DNA from: Edaphochlamys debaryana
Lineage: Eukaryota > Chlorophyta > Chlorophyceae > Chlamydomonadales
Length of the DNA stretch: 64,000 nucleotides
NCBI GenBank assembly: GCA_016858145.1
Contig: JAEHOE010000023.1
Location: forward strand, 248,001 to 312,000
Direction: 5' to 3'
The number at the start of each line of letters is the position of its first letter. Position 1 is the stretch's first letter. The notes under the pieces were generated by a model. The model had not been told where the DNA came from, ran no database searches, and saw only the letters and a list, made by a program, of their open reading frames with translations. Positions 22,887 through 36,700 of this stretch are shown piece after piece. A program made the position numbers and the translations under genes.

Positions 22887-25684
22887 GAGGTCGTGGCGGT
22901 TTCATGTCTGGTGTGTCGGAGCTTTTCCGTAAGGAGAGTGCTCCGAAGCGACGGTCGCTAGTGAGGGCGGTGGGGTCTACAGGTGAGAAAGGTCGCAGTA
23001 CGATTCGGGGAGGCAGGAGGGAAAGGAAAGAGGGCAGCGGCCCTACTGGTACGGCAGCCCGGCAGCGGTGGTGTGCTAAGTATTCCACTCATGATCGGGC
23101 CGGGCTGAGCGGAGCGGTGGGCTTCTGGTTGTGACCTCTTGTGTGCCCCGTTCAGCAGCTGTATTGTTGGGTTGGCGCCGGAGGGTGCCTGGGGTTGTGG
23201 GGCACAGAGTGCCTGGCGCGATGGTGTGGGTTGCGTTGGTCTAGTGTGAGGTCCAGTGCGAGGGTATTGATGCAAGAGCGCTTTCAAGTTTGTTTCTCTC
23301 GAGGCCAGCACTTGTTCGCTGCCGTCTGTGTGCTGTCTAATTTACGCAAGGGGGGGCTCTCATGAGCTGCCCCGCCGCCTCGGTAGGGGCGGGTGCATGT
23401 CTGATTTTGCATAGCAGCCGGCCGCCCGCCCGCCCTGCTTCAGGGGCGCGGTGGGGTGCCTGGCTCGCAGGAATCTGCCTCAGAGTGCACAGCATCCGAT
23501 AAATCAGGGCTTTGCAAGCCCTTCGCTGTCGCAGGGCACAGAACACGATCTCCGAATTTCATGCGCCGTTGGGGCTGCCGTTTCATGGGCCTTCAAACCT
23601 TGGCCCTCGAGCCTTTTTTTGCCTGGCGCGCGTGGGCCGCGCCAGTCGGTCACATCGTTGCGGGCGTTGTAGCGAACTCACAACGGAAAGGTAGAGTGCA
23701 TCGGTAGCAGTTTGTGGAAGGAGAGACAGGGAGCAGGAACGCTAGGGAGCAGGAGAGGCCAATCGGCTGGGCTGGGGACGGGCTTGTGCCTTCAGGACGC
23801 ACACACTTCAGTCAGGAGGGAGGGATTCGGTTTTGGCCGGTTTTGCTTTCACAGGCCTTGGCAACTTTTGCCGCCAAGCGGGCTTGGCTTTGCATGCCAG
23901 CCTGCAATAAAGCACCCGTTGTCATCGCCTTTACGGCGATAGCCCTTTGCCACGATTTCGTTTGAGCGGCGTGGTTTGCAGGCGTTTCATCATCACACAG
24001 GTCACAGAGGGCGTGAGGACAGCACTGATTTGCTTTGCGTGCGTGGTACAAGCCGGTTTGCTGTATGCGTGGCCCGCGCACGCACTGCCTCTTCATCGGT
24101 TGCCGGCATGCATAGCGTGTTGGGCCCTAGGCTGTGCTCAGGCACAGACGCTGGGTTGTTACGCTGCGTGTGGCTTGGCTTCACACGTGGCGTTGGTTGG
24201 TAGGAGTCATGGCCGGGGCCTGGAGCTGCCAGGCGGTCAGGCAGGCAGGAAGGAGACTAAAGTGTTTGTGGCGCTACGCAGCGGTCTGCGGTCGGGGCAC
24301 TGCTTTGGTGCATGGAGGGAGGGCACGGGGGGTGCCAGATGGGTGATGTCGTGGCCAGGAGGGTTCGTTTGATGGCCTGCTGGGCCCACGGTGGCCCACT
24401 TCAAATGGTGGGGGCGCAGTCGAGTCATGGATGTGGTGTGCTGACCCTGTGTCAGTAGCGAGTGGATGTGGTGTGGGTGTGGCGGGGTGTTGGTCCAGAT
24501 GCGCTCCCGGAAGGGAGGAGGTGGGGCGTGGCGGCTGAGCCGTGTGCTGGTGCGGGCGGCACGAGATGCAGCGGCAGGCAGTCCACCAGTACCATATCGA
24601 AGGAGGGAAATGAGCTAGGAGGCAAGAGATTATACATAACATGGAGAGTGCAGTAGGGGTCAAAGCAACTACGAGGGTGGGCAGGCGGGGGACGCATGAT
24701 GGCAAGGAGTGAGGGTGAGGGCACGCGCACGCAACACAGCTGCGGTGGACGCCAGTGTAACACCAAGGCCCGATGTCTGCTTGCCCGACCCCTCCCCCCC
24801 TTCCCGACCTTGCCCTTGCGGGGCTCGGGGTCTGCAGGGCCAGCCAGCAGCCCGGCAAACAGGGAGCGGGCCGGGGAGGCTTCAGCAGCCATGGTGAAGG
24901 CGGACTGTAGGAGGAACGCTAGATGCAACGCTAGCTGCCTAGGGACCTCGTCCGCTGGTCCCTACGCAAGGGTCAAGGGGTCGTGTCGTCAGGGAGGCTC
25001 AGGGCCCTGACGGTCGCGCACTCGGGCCGGGTCCTCATCCAAGTGCAACGAGAGCGCACGCAGGTAAGGCCGGGCCTCACTGTTCCTTGTGATTTGGGAA
25101 GGCGCCTCTAAGGCGCCTCTGACAGGCAGCTGCAAGCCCGCGACGCACCAGAGGGCTGGCTGTCGGTCAAGGTCGGCGCCCAATATTGGCACCGGTGGCA
25201 AGGGGCAGGGGCCGCCATGGCTCTGCGGCATGCGCGGGGGACCTGCAACAGGCGTAGTTGCCTTCGAGGTGTGGGGATGGGAATGCGGTTGCGCAGGAGC
25301 CATGAGAGAGCACCGTGGGCGGGAGCAGGCTGGAGAAGGGGCGACAAGGCTACTGCCGCGGCGTGGGCCGATAACGCCTGTGCGATGTGGAAGCTCGGAG
25401 GCCGGTTCGGGAGGAGCGCGACGCGGGCTCGGGAGGGGGTTGGAGGGGTCGCGACGTGTGCCGACCAAGCGTGAGAGTGGTCCAGGTGCGCCGCGACGCG
25501 GCCCTGTGCCAAGACCAACGCATTTTAGCTGTGCGTATTAGTGCAATCGATGCCAACCAGGGAAGCGATCTTGGCCGCGACCACTCCTGGTGCAATCGGC
25601 GGCCGTGCCCCGCTTCAATCCCGCAACACCACCCCGCAGACTCCGCTACTCTCACCCACAACCTAGTCACTCAGAGGTGGAAAA
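22887..25684. other. 2.8-kb stretch without a convincing gene
   Basis: No open frame on either strand has a recognisable domain, splice structure or codon bias like its neighbours. Base composition is less extreme than in the exons. It probably holds a long 3' untranslated region, as the first plus-strand TGTAA I noticed is at 24756, and the promoter of the bL34 gene. Confidence 0.45.
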
Positions 25685-27989
<2,305 letters not shown>

Positions 27990-30900
27990 TCACGCCTCCA
28001 CGCTCCGCGGACTGTCGGCTCCCGCGGCGCCCGCTGCCTCCTGCGGCGCTGCCTTGGCCCGGTTTCCACGCCGCCTGCCCCCGGCGGCCCCACTCTTTGG
28101 CCGCCCGGTCTCGCCTCCCTGCGCCTGTCGGCCCCCGCCCCCCTGCTGTCCTTTGACCACCCCCACGTGGGTCGCAGGGTCCACCATTGGGGGCGGGTAC
28201 CCCGCGGCGCTGTCCCCTGCGGCATCAGCGCCATCAACAGCTGGTCCCCGTGAGCCGTACGGCGTTGAGTCGTACATGCCGTATAGGGCGTACTGCCCGC
28301 GCTCCTGCTCGGTGGCGGCCCAGGGCTGGTGGCGCAGGTGGGCGGGCAGGGCGGCCAGCTCGGGCAGCCACGTGGCCGCCAGTACGGCGTCGGGGTCGTA
28401 CTCCATGCCCTGCGGTACGGCAGCATGGTAAGCGGCGTACGAGGATTTTATGGAACGCAGCAGGGCCCTGCCGGCGCTACGGAACGCGGATGGGTTAGTG
28501 ATGACGGCGGCCAAAAGCACGTAATACACGTATGCCCCAATGCCCTTCGCCGAGCTTGGGCCCCCACAACACGCGTACTGTACCTGTGTCACGGTCTTGA
28601 AGCGGCGGTCGTCTGGGCCCTGGGCGCTGCCCACACCCGCCACGCTGTGATACCGGTTCACGGAGGGGAACAACAGGGGTGCGTGGGGGATTGGGGCGCT
28701 GGAGAAGGCTGCGCTGCGCAGCCCGTGGAAGCACCCCCCTGGCAACTGCTGGCCCCTTGCCAGTAGCCATCCGCACGCTTCCGCAACTCCCTGGCCCCAT
28801 TATCTCAAGCCTCCACCCCACTCCCTCCAAGCTCGCTCCACTATCGCTCCACCCACCTCCGCCAGTTGGCCGCGTTGACCGCTTCGTCTCCGTCCAGCAG
28901 CAGGCACTCGAACAGCTCAGCGCCTGCGGTACGACACAAGCCGCGTTGAGATGCACGTGGTCAGTTCCGTGTGGCGTACCGTTAGTCACGTGCTTGCCTG
29001 TGGCGCTTACGCCGCAACCACACCACCACCATGGCCCAGCCGACCCGCCCCCCCTGTCAGGACTTGACATGTAACCGTTAACCGTAGCTGCCAACGGCCC
29101 AGCTACCCCACCAACCGGGCCCCCAACCCTGCACCCACCCCAGCGCCAGTCCAGCCGCAGGTCCTTAGTCAGCATGCTGGCGGCATTCTGGCGCCCGCGG
29201 TTGCTCGTCCAGCCGCTGCCGCCCAGCTCCCGCAGGCTGGCGTCCACGAAGGGCAGCCCCGTACGGCCGCTCGCCCAGCTGCGGGATCCAGGAATCAGGA
29301 TCCAGGATTCAGGAAAATGTGGGGAGGAAAAGAGATCAAGGGAAGGCGAAGGCAAGGAATTTGCAAGAGGGCCGGCCTTCTAAGATGCTGGCATGTACGA
29401 CGACAGCTGCACAGGGGGTCGTGAATCTTGTGACTGTACGAGGTACGACACCGCGGCGCCCAAGCCCGCAGCTGGTGGCCCTCGTGTGCTGTGCGTGTGC
29501 CCCTTGCGGTACAGCACACCTCTGCCAGGGATGCTCACGGGTGCGCTTACCGCCGGAACGCCGACAGGTCGTGGCTCCACCCTGCCTCGCCGCCGCCGTC
29601 GCCGTCTGAGAACAGCTGCGCCCCCTCGCGAATGGCGCTTAGGGTGAAGTAGTCCCTGCACGCGGAGCGGCGGCGGGCGAAAAGGGGGAGGGTGTTAACG
29701 GTCAGCAGAGGCATACGCAGCGAACCGAACCCGGTCCCTCTGCCCCCAGCCACACCAGCCATGCCCTGCGCGATTACGCCCAGATCCCCACCCGCACCCC
29801 CGGCCGCCCTACCGGATGAGCAGGTGCATCTGCAGCCAGTCACACTCGGCACTCAAGGGGGAGCCAGGGCCGGCGGCGGCCCGGGCGGACTCCACCTGAG
29901 GACGTGTGGTGTGAGCGGGGAGGGGGCGGCGGGGTGTGGTGACGACCGGACGTACGTATCATGTGTATAGGTTGCCATCACGCAGGCCGCGCCCAGCCCA
30001 AACTTGACCGCTTGATCTCGCTAGACGTGCTCGGCTTTCCGCTGACCTGCCCTGGACTCTCGTTGCCCCCCTCCCCCTCGCCGCTTGCCTCCCGATGTAC
30101 GGTGCGGGGCGTGATGCAGCCGAGCGCCAGGAAGGGGGACAGCTTGGTGGAGGCGTCCAGACCAACCGCCAGGGCCCTGATGGTTGGGCGGTTGGTCGAG
30201 CAGGTCAGTTAGGTCAGGGAGTCGAACAGTCGGTGTTTTGGCTGTCGGGACCGCAGCGCGACAGGCCGATGAGGGTGGGAGGTGGGGCAGGGGACCTACT
30301 CGGGGCCGCAGACACATCCGCGGGGCCAAGGGCCGCGAAGGAGCGGTCGGAGCAACGCATCCCACGTCAGCATGACCCCTGCCCCGCGATCCAGGTCAGC
30401 GAAAAACCGAGCATCTCTAGCACCCTTCTTCGCGGACGGAGGCACGGCCCTCGCTCATGCCTACCTCGTGTTTGTGTAGCTGGCGAGGGGCGGGGGCGTG
30501 GCGGGCTCCTGCTCACTCCCTGGCCCTGCCGCCGCCTCCCCCGTGCCGGCCCCAGCGCTACTCGAGGCGACCCCGGGCCCTGCGCCTGCGCCCGTGTCTG
30601 CGCCTGCCGCCCCGCCCGGGCCCCACACGTAGTGCCGCAGCCGCCGCAGCGCTTCCGCCTCGCCGGCGGCGAAGGGGAAGGCGGAGTGAGGGCCGGGGGA
30701 GGCTGCGCGGCACACACAGGCAGGCGGCAGGAGGAGGCGGGGTGGGTGTGGGGAGGGGAAGGGGCGAGGGACGAGGAAGGGTGTAGGCAACACGGCTGCG
30801 ACGAGGCCGGGTGACGTGAAGACCCCAAGCCCGTCATCGCGCCTCCCATCATGCCACCGCCCACCTGTTGCTGCCCCCACGTGATCGTCCACTACGGCGC

Positions 30901-33444
30901 CGTACTGCCGCCCAGTGAGCTCCTGCAGGCGCTCCAGCGCTGACGCGGCGCCGGGCACGTGCTCGTACAGCTGCCGTACGGTGCACGGGATGCGGCCCAC
31001 GTGGGACGAGTCTGAGGCTTCGTGTGGCCCGGCGGCGACGGCGGATGACGGAGACGAGGAGGGAGGGGTCCTGCCGCCGCCCGCGGCAGCCGCCCCGTTG
31101 AGTTCGGTTCGGTGGGCTAGGTTGGCTTCGGAGGGTGTGCCGCCGAAGGGCGCGGGTAGCGGCGGAAGCCAGAGGGGCGGCGGATGGCTGGGCCGGACGG
31201 GGCAGGCGGGCTGCGGGAGTAGGTGGGAGGACAGGAAAGAGATAAACGCACTGGACACGCTGTGGTATGCGGGGTAAGGACTCAGCGAGCTGGGTCCCCC
31301 TCTGGCTGAACCCCGAGGCCCGCCCCTTCGAAACCCGGACTGGACCAGCCCTCACACTTCTCCAACCGCTCTCCAACCCCACCAGAGCACACGCACCGAC
31401 CTGCGTGGCCTTGCGGAACCGGGTCATGGTGGGAGGCAGGTGCCGGTACCAAGCCGGGTCCTGGAGGTCCGGGAGGTCAGGGCGGGAGGCCGCCGCCGGC
31501 TGCTCTGCCGTGTGGCCCTCTGCGGACGGACCAGGCAGCCGGTCGAGAAGAGGGCGTTTCAGTTGCGGCTCGGGTCACTGTACGGCAGGCGCTAGCTGCA
31601 CTGTACGGCGTGGCGGGTACACTCACCGTACAGGCTGTACGGCAGGTCGTCGGGGTGGTAGAGCGTGCGATCCCAGTGCTTGACCACGCTGAGGCTCAGG
31701 CCTGGCGCAAACGAGCAACAGTGCAAGGGAGAGTAGGGGCACATACGATGTATACACCAAGCGGCAACACCAAGCGGCGGCAGAGTTTAGGACAACGGCC
31801 CGAACAAGGAATCACCATGATGCCTATGCATCACGCGCGCTCACCGTGTCGCTCCGCCCACTCCCGCAGGGCCCCCGCCACGTGGGCCTCGGCCCCCGCC
31901 TCCGCCCCCGCGCCCCCCGCGCCGCCCAACGGCTCTGCGTGCAGGTGCAGCGCCACGTGCCTCAGCTGGGGGGTGGGGGTGGGGGTGGGTGGTGGGAAGG
32001 GGGTAGAAGGGGCTTGGGGTTGGGGTACAGAACGGGCAGCAGGCAGCCGCGACAATGCGGACCGGAGGGGCCGGCCGCACGGAACAGAAGCGGAAGCAGA
32101 AGCGGTAGTGTGCGCCGGGCCCCGCCACCCCAGGCCCCGCCCCCTGACTCTTCCCCGCCCCACCCAACCCCCGCTCCGCTCCGTCCCGCTCCCACGCACC
32201 TGCGGGTTGGCCCCAAGCACTCCCTCCAGCAGCCCCGGCAGGACCTCGTGCGCCGGGCCTGCGCGGAACACCAGCCCGCCGCCTCCCCCTCCCCCTGCCC
32301 CTACCCCTCCTGCAACCACCCCGCCTCCTGCTGCGCCCGACCCCGCCTGTGCCCTCGCTTGGGGGCCCTCCCCTGCACCGCCGGGCGGCACCGCTCCAGC
32401 GCCCGTGGGACCCCCCTGCCCGGCGTGTGGGGCTGCGGCCGGTGGTGGCGGTGGTGGTGGCGGTGGCTGGGGGCCCCCGGCCGCCCCCTGCAGCCGAGCG
32501 AGGTCTGTGTGGAGGGAAGCCAGGGACTGGAGCAGCAGCCTGCGCGTGGGGGGCGGAGTGGGGATGGGGGGAACGGGAAGGGAAAGGGGGGAGGGCGGCA
32601 GGGTTGCCGGCGTGCGGCTGGCAGCCTACCAAGGGGCATATCCCTGCACCTTCCTCAGGCACGCACGTCACACGAGTCCCACTGAGTCCGGAGCGCCGCC
32701 GCGGGGGGTCCCGGAGGTGAGCGGGCAGCCTGCCAAGGGGCAAACCCCTGCCCCATGCCACATTCTCCAACCGCGACGGTTGCGCCAACCCCCGCCGTAC
32801 CTTGCCCGCCATGGGCCCAGGCGTGGGATGCCCAGGCCCCCGTGACTGGACTGCGTACGGCGGTGCAGTACGGCAGCCGGGTCCAGGCAGTACACCGGCA
32901 GGAGAGCGTCAGCCTGCGGGGTCGCGTGGGGTGTGTGTGGCGAGATGAGGGTCGCCACGGGCCACGGGCCACGGTGTGACGCTTATCGGTTGCTCTGGCA
33001 CAACTTGTGTGCTTGAATAGACAGTGGTCAGGGCGTGGGCCCCAAGGGGCAGGGTGCCGGGGCGTTTGGGCAGCCCCCAGTGGGGCCCGGGCTCCGGTGC
33101 TGCCACCTGCCCCCCCGCCCCCTCCCACCTGCGACGCCCCCCGCAGCGCCTCGTTGTCCGCCAGCCGCAGGTCCCGCCGGATCCACCACACGCCGCAAGA
33201 GCTGACGGTCCTGAGGTTGAAACAAAGGCATTGGGGGAGGGGGCTGTGGAGTGGGTGTGGGGGGCAGCGTGCCATCGCGTGTCACCACACGCTCGGACAC
33301 GGCTGGTCGGCCCCAGCCGCAACGTGTTCTGCGAAGTTGTGTGCTTCTGTGTCCACCTGCTTACCGCGCAGAGCAGCGCGTTGCGGGCATGAGCCTTGCG
33401 CGGTGGACAGGCGCGGCAGCGAGTCGCGGCTTGCCGGCTCGCAT
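27990..33444 (-). CDS. CRY-DASH: cryptochrome DASH (photolyase/cryptochrome family)
   Basis: A flavoprotein of the DASH branch; family members bind FAD and often a folate antenna, repair pyrimidine dimers in single-stranded DNA and are commonly organellar. Sixteen exons: 33365-33444, 33129-33210, 32801-32913, 32200-32539, 31845-31965, 31627-31701, 31401-31519, 30865-31210, 30465-30702, 30089-30176, 29813-29895, 29551-29655, 29139-29278, 28857-28923, 28584-28644, 27990-28409. They give 825 residues. The N-terminal domain opens with [16 protein letters not shown]. The FAD domain holds [19 protein letters not shown], then [38 protein letters not shown] and [15 protein letters not shown], all as in CRY-DASH. 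A short basic leader ([19 protein letters not shown]) suggests organelle import. Exons 4 and 8 carry Pro/Gly/Ser insertions not normal for the fold. The tail is Gly/Ala/basic. Exon 10 ends with a GC donor (GAG|GCAAGC). Confidence 0.93.
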
Positions 33445-33740
33445 AGCGGCAAGCAGCACCCTGTTTCTAGCAAACAATGCAGCTCATTGAGCACCATGTA
33501 ACCTACATCACACAGTGCCGCAGTGCGGGTGCCCGCCTTGGGCCGAGCTGCAATTTTGGGCAGTACAATTTTGCCTGACCAGTTCCCGCACAGTTACCCA
33601 GCCCTCGCTGGCGATATGAGCTGAAACACCGCCAAGGACCTAAATACAATACCGTTTTCTGACACCAGCGCGCGTGTCAAGACTGCAAAATGTCGCCTCC
33701 TGAGTCCCAGCCATGACACGCGTTTAGCAGGTTGCTTAAG
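33445..33740. promoter_or_regulatory. divergent promoter region of CRY-DASH and GAF-kinase
   Basis: Only 296 bases separate the two start codons, which point away from each other. This is less GC-rich than the exons. Both 5' untranslated regions and core promoters must be packed in here, unless unannotated 5' exons exist. Confidence 0.5.
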
Positions 33741-36700
33741 ATGCCGCTCTGGTCCTGCCTGTGTCCTGGGGACGCGCGATCGGCGGACGCGTTTGGAGAG
33801 CGTTCCCCGGCTCCGGGAGCTGCGTCCCCGTCCCCGTCGCCGCTGCTGCTGCCAGCGAAGAATGCATCCTCCCGCGTTATTACTGCTACTGCTACGGCCC
33901 AGGGCTCAGCGGTGAGCGGGCCCTACCCGGTGCCAGCAGCAATGCCGGTCGGCCCACGCATACGTCCGGCGCCCACAGCCTGCTGTCGCCTTCAACCTCG
34001 CAGGTGCAGCAACTGTCTTCTGGCGAGGACGCGGCTGCTCTTCTGCAGCAAGCGCTAACGGGGCTGGCGGGCAACACGTACTGCCGCGTCTGCGGCTTGC
34101 TCGAGGCGCTGGAGCGTGTGACGGGGGCCACAGCCGAGTGAGTCTGGGTGCCATCGCCCGTGCTGGCGGCATGAGCCCTAACACGCAGCTAGCAGCGGGT
34201 ACCGGTACAGCAGGACTAGCTAGGGCGGTGCCTCAACGAGCCTGCCGGGCTGGCGGGCGGGCTGAGCGGCGGTTGCTTGCTTGCTTGCGGCGCTCTGCCA
34301 AATCACATAGCCCCGCCTGCAGTCCTCCTTCCATGTTTCGTCCTCACCGGCTCCCCACCGCAGGCTGTACGTGCTGGCAGAGCCCGAGCCGCCCGGCGAC
34401 GGTTTGTACGGCAGCACGGGGCCGCGCCGGTGGGTACGGCTGGGCCCCGTGCGCGACGGCGGCGGCGGCGACGTTGAGCCAGACGCCCAGCAGAGCGCGC
34501 TGCTGTGGCAGCTGGCGGAGGCACGGGTGAGCGGGCGCCGGGTGCTGGGCGGGAGGAGGGGCGACATGGGGGTGTGTGTGCTGACCCTGATTGTAAATGG
34601 GAGGTGGTGTGAGCCGGTACGTTTTGGGGGATCCCTGCGTGTGGAGGTGCAGTTTCAAGGATCGGGATGGGCCTCTCGCGCCCGAGGCGACGGCCACGTC
34701 CGGAACGTGCCCGGGTTTTTGGTGTGCCCATGTGCGGAGGCATGCTGCGGGCAGGGCCCCTCCTCCCTCACCTCACCTTGCTCTCCTTCATTGTGTCACG
34801 ACCCAGCCTACCCCCGCCTTGCCGCCCGCGGCCCACCCACCCACCCGCAGACGCCCGTCTGCGAAACCCTGGAGCGCTCCCCCCTGCGTCCCGACACCAC
34901 CCGACCGGGCGGCCCCGAGGCCCAGCCTGCCGCCGACGCAGGCCCACACGGGCCCCAGGCCCAGGCCCACGCCCACTCCGCGCCACGCTCCCTGGCACCC
35001 CCCAACACCCACTCGCACGCCCACGCCCACCCGCTCCACCACCTCCCACGCCACGCCTCGGGCGCCCGCTCGTCCTCCGCCCTGGCCCCCCGCCGGCCCA
35101 TGCGTGTCGCCGCCGTGCCCCTCATGCACGGCACCCACCTGGCAGGGGCCCTGTGGCTCGAGCAAGACGCACCTTCCTCCACCTCCACCTCCACCCTCGC
35201 CCCCGGCGCCGGGCCCGGCCCGGGCCCCGCGGGGCCCGCGCGAGGCCCGGACGCCGTGGGGCCCGGCTCGGGCCCGGGCGGGCCCCTGCTGGGTGACGCG
35301 CGGGCGCTCCAGGCGCTGGGGTTCGCCTGCTCCATGTGTTTCGTGGGGGGGGAGGCCGAGGAGCTGGCCTGGCTGGGGGGTGTGCTGGGGCGCATCAGCC
35401 GGGGGAGGAACGTGCAGGTGGGCGGGCGGTGTGGGTGTGAGTGGGTGGGCTGTGTGGACGGGCCGTGAGCCGTGTGCGTATGGCGAGGCGAGGTTGGGCC
35501 TACAGCCATGGGCGCAGGCGCTCGCGGGCAGTGTAGGATGCAGGGGTGCCGGTTGGCAGCAGGGTAGTCCTCAGTGCCCAATTTTCAGTAGTCATCAGTA
35601 CCCAATCGTCTTTGATGCTTGCTGTCAGGTTATCCCGCTCCACCCCAACCTCTGACGCCACCCCGTGCCCTTGCGCACTCGCTTGCCTGGCATCCCTAAT
35701 CTTAACCCCGTGCCGCCACCCTCCATCCCCCTGACGGCCCGCCAGACCCTGGTGACGGAGCTCTGCGCCGCTGTCGTATCACTCGTACGGCGGCGCTTCT
35801 TCGTGTACGACGCGCACGTGGTGGCGGCGCTGGTGCCGCCGCCGGGCGCCGACGCCGCCGTCGGCCTCCTCCTCGTGCCCGCCGCCGGCCCCGCCGCCGC
35901 CGCCGCCCCCGCCCTAGCCAGCACGACCCCGAGCGGTCACCTGCACGGAACGTTCAGCGGCAGCACCCACGAACGCACGGCTTCGCCTCCCGGCGGAGTC
36001 AGCACGGGCCCGGGCCCGGGCGGGGGCGGCGGCGCGGGCGGGGTGCCCGCGGCGGGTCAGGGCTCGTTCCTGCGACCGGGGACGCCTTCCGCTGGTGGCA
36101 GCGGCTTGGGCGGGCTTCAGGCGGTTCTGGCAGGCGGAGCGTGGACGGAGGAGGCGGCGGCGGCGGCGGCGCCCCCCGGGGGCTCGGCGGGCACGGTGTC
36201 TCGGCGGCGCCTCCGGGGCCTGGGCTTGGCCAGCCCCGGCCCTGGCGCCCCCCACTCTAGGTGGGCCATGTCTCATGTGTGGGCGGTGTGGGCACTGTGG
36301 GGAAGCACCCCGGTTCGTAGGGCCGCGTGGTTTGGGCTTGGGTGCCGGGGCCGAGGGTTGGGCTGCAGAGGTGGCAGAGGCGGTTGACAGGGTGCTGGCA
36401 ATGTGCCTACTGCCCAGCGTGTGGCGTGGGGGCAGCGGATGGGTTGGGAAGGGACGGCGGCCTGCCCCCCGCAAGTACGGCACCCTGAACCCGCACCCCC
36501 TCCCTTGCCGCTCCCCACCCTGCCAGGGACGGCACACCCGGGACCGACCCCCGGGCCTTGCTAGACCTGCGTGTCTCACTCCTGACCTCGAGCCACATGG
36601 GCGGCACGGGCACGGGCCTGGGCGGGCCCGGGCTGGGCCCGGGCTTGGGCCTGGGCCTGGGCGAGGCGGGGGTGGTGCCTCGCACACCCTCCGTCGCGGG

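Noticed and set aside
24274..24858. A 194-codon minus-strand frame in the 22.9-25.7 kb gap
   Set aside because: No domain, no splice partners and an ordinary random composition. It was not called a gene.
27990..33444. Plant-type cryptochrome or class II photolyase
   Set aside because: The C-terminal FAD region ([21 protein letters not shown]) matches the DASH branch, and no plant-cryptochrome tail is present.
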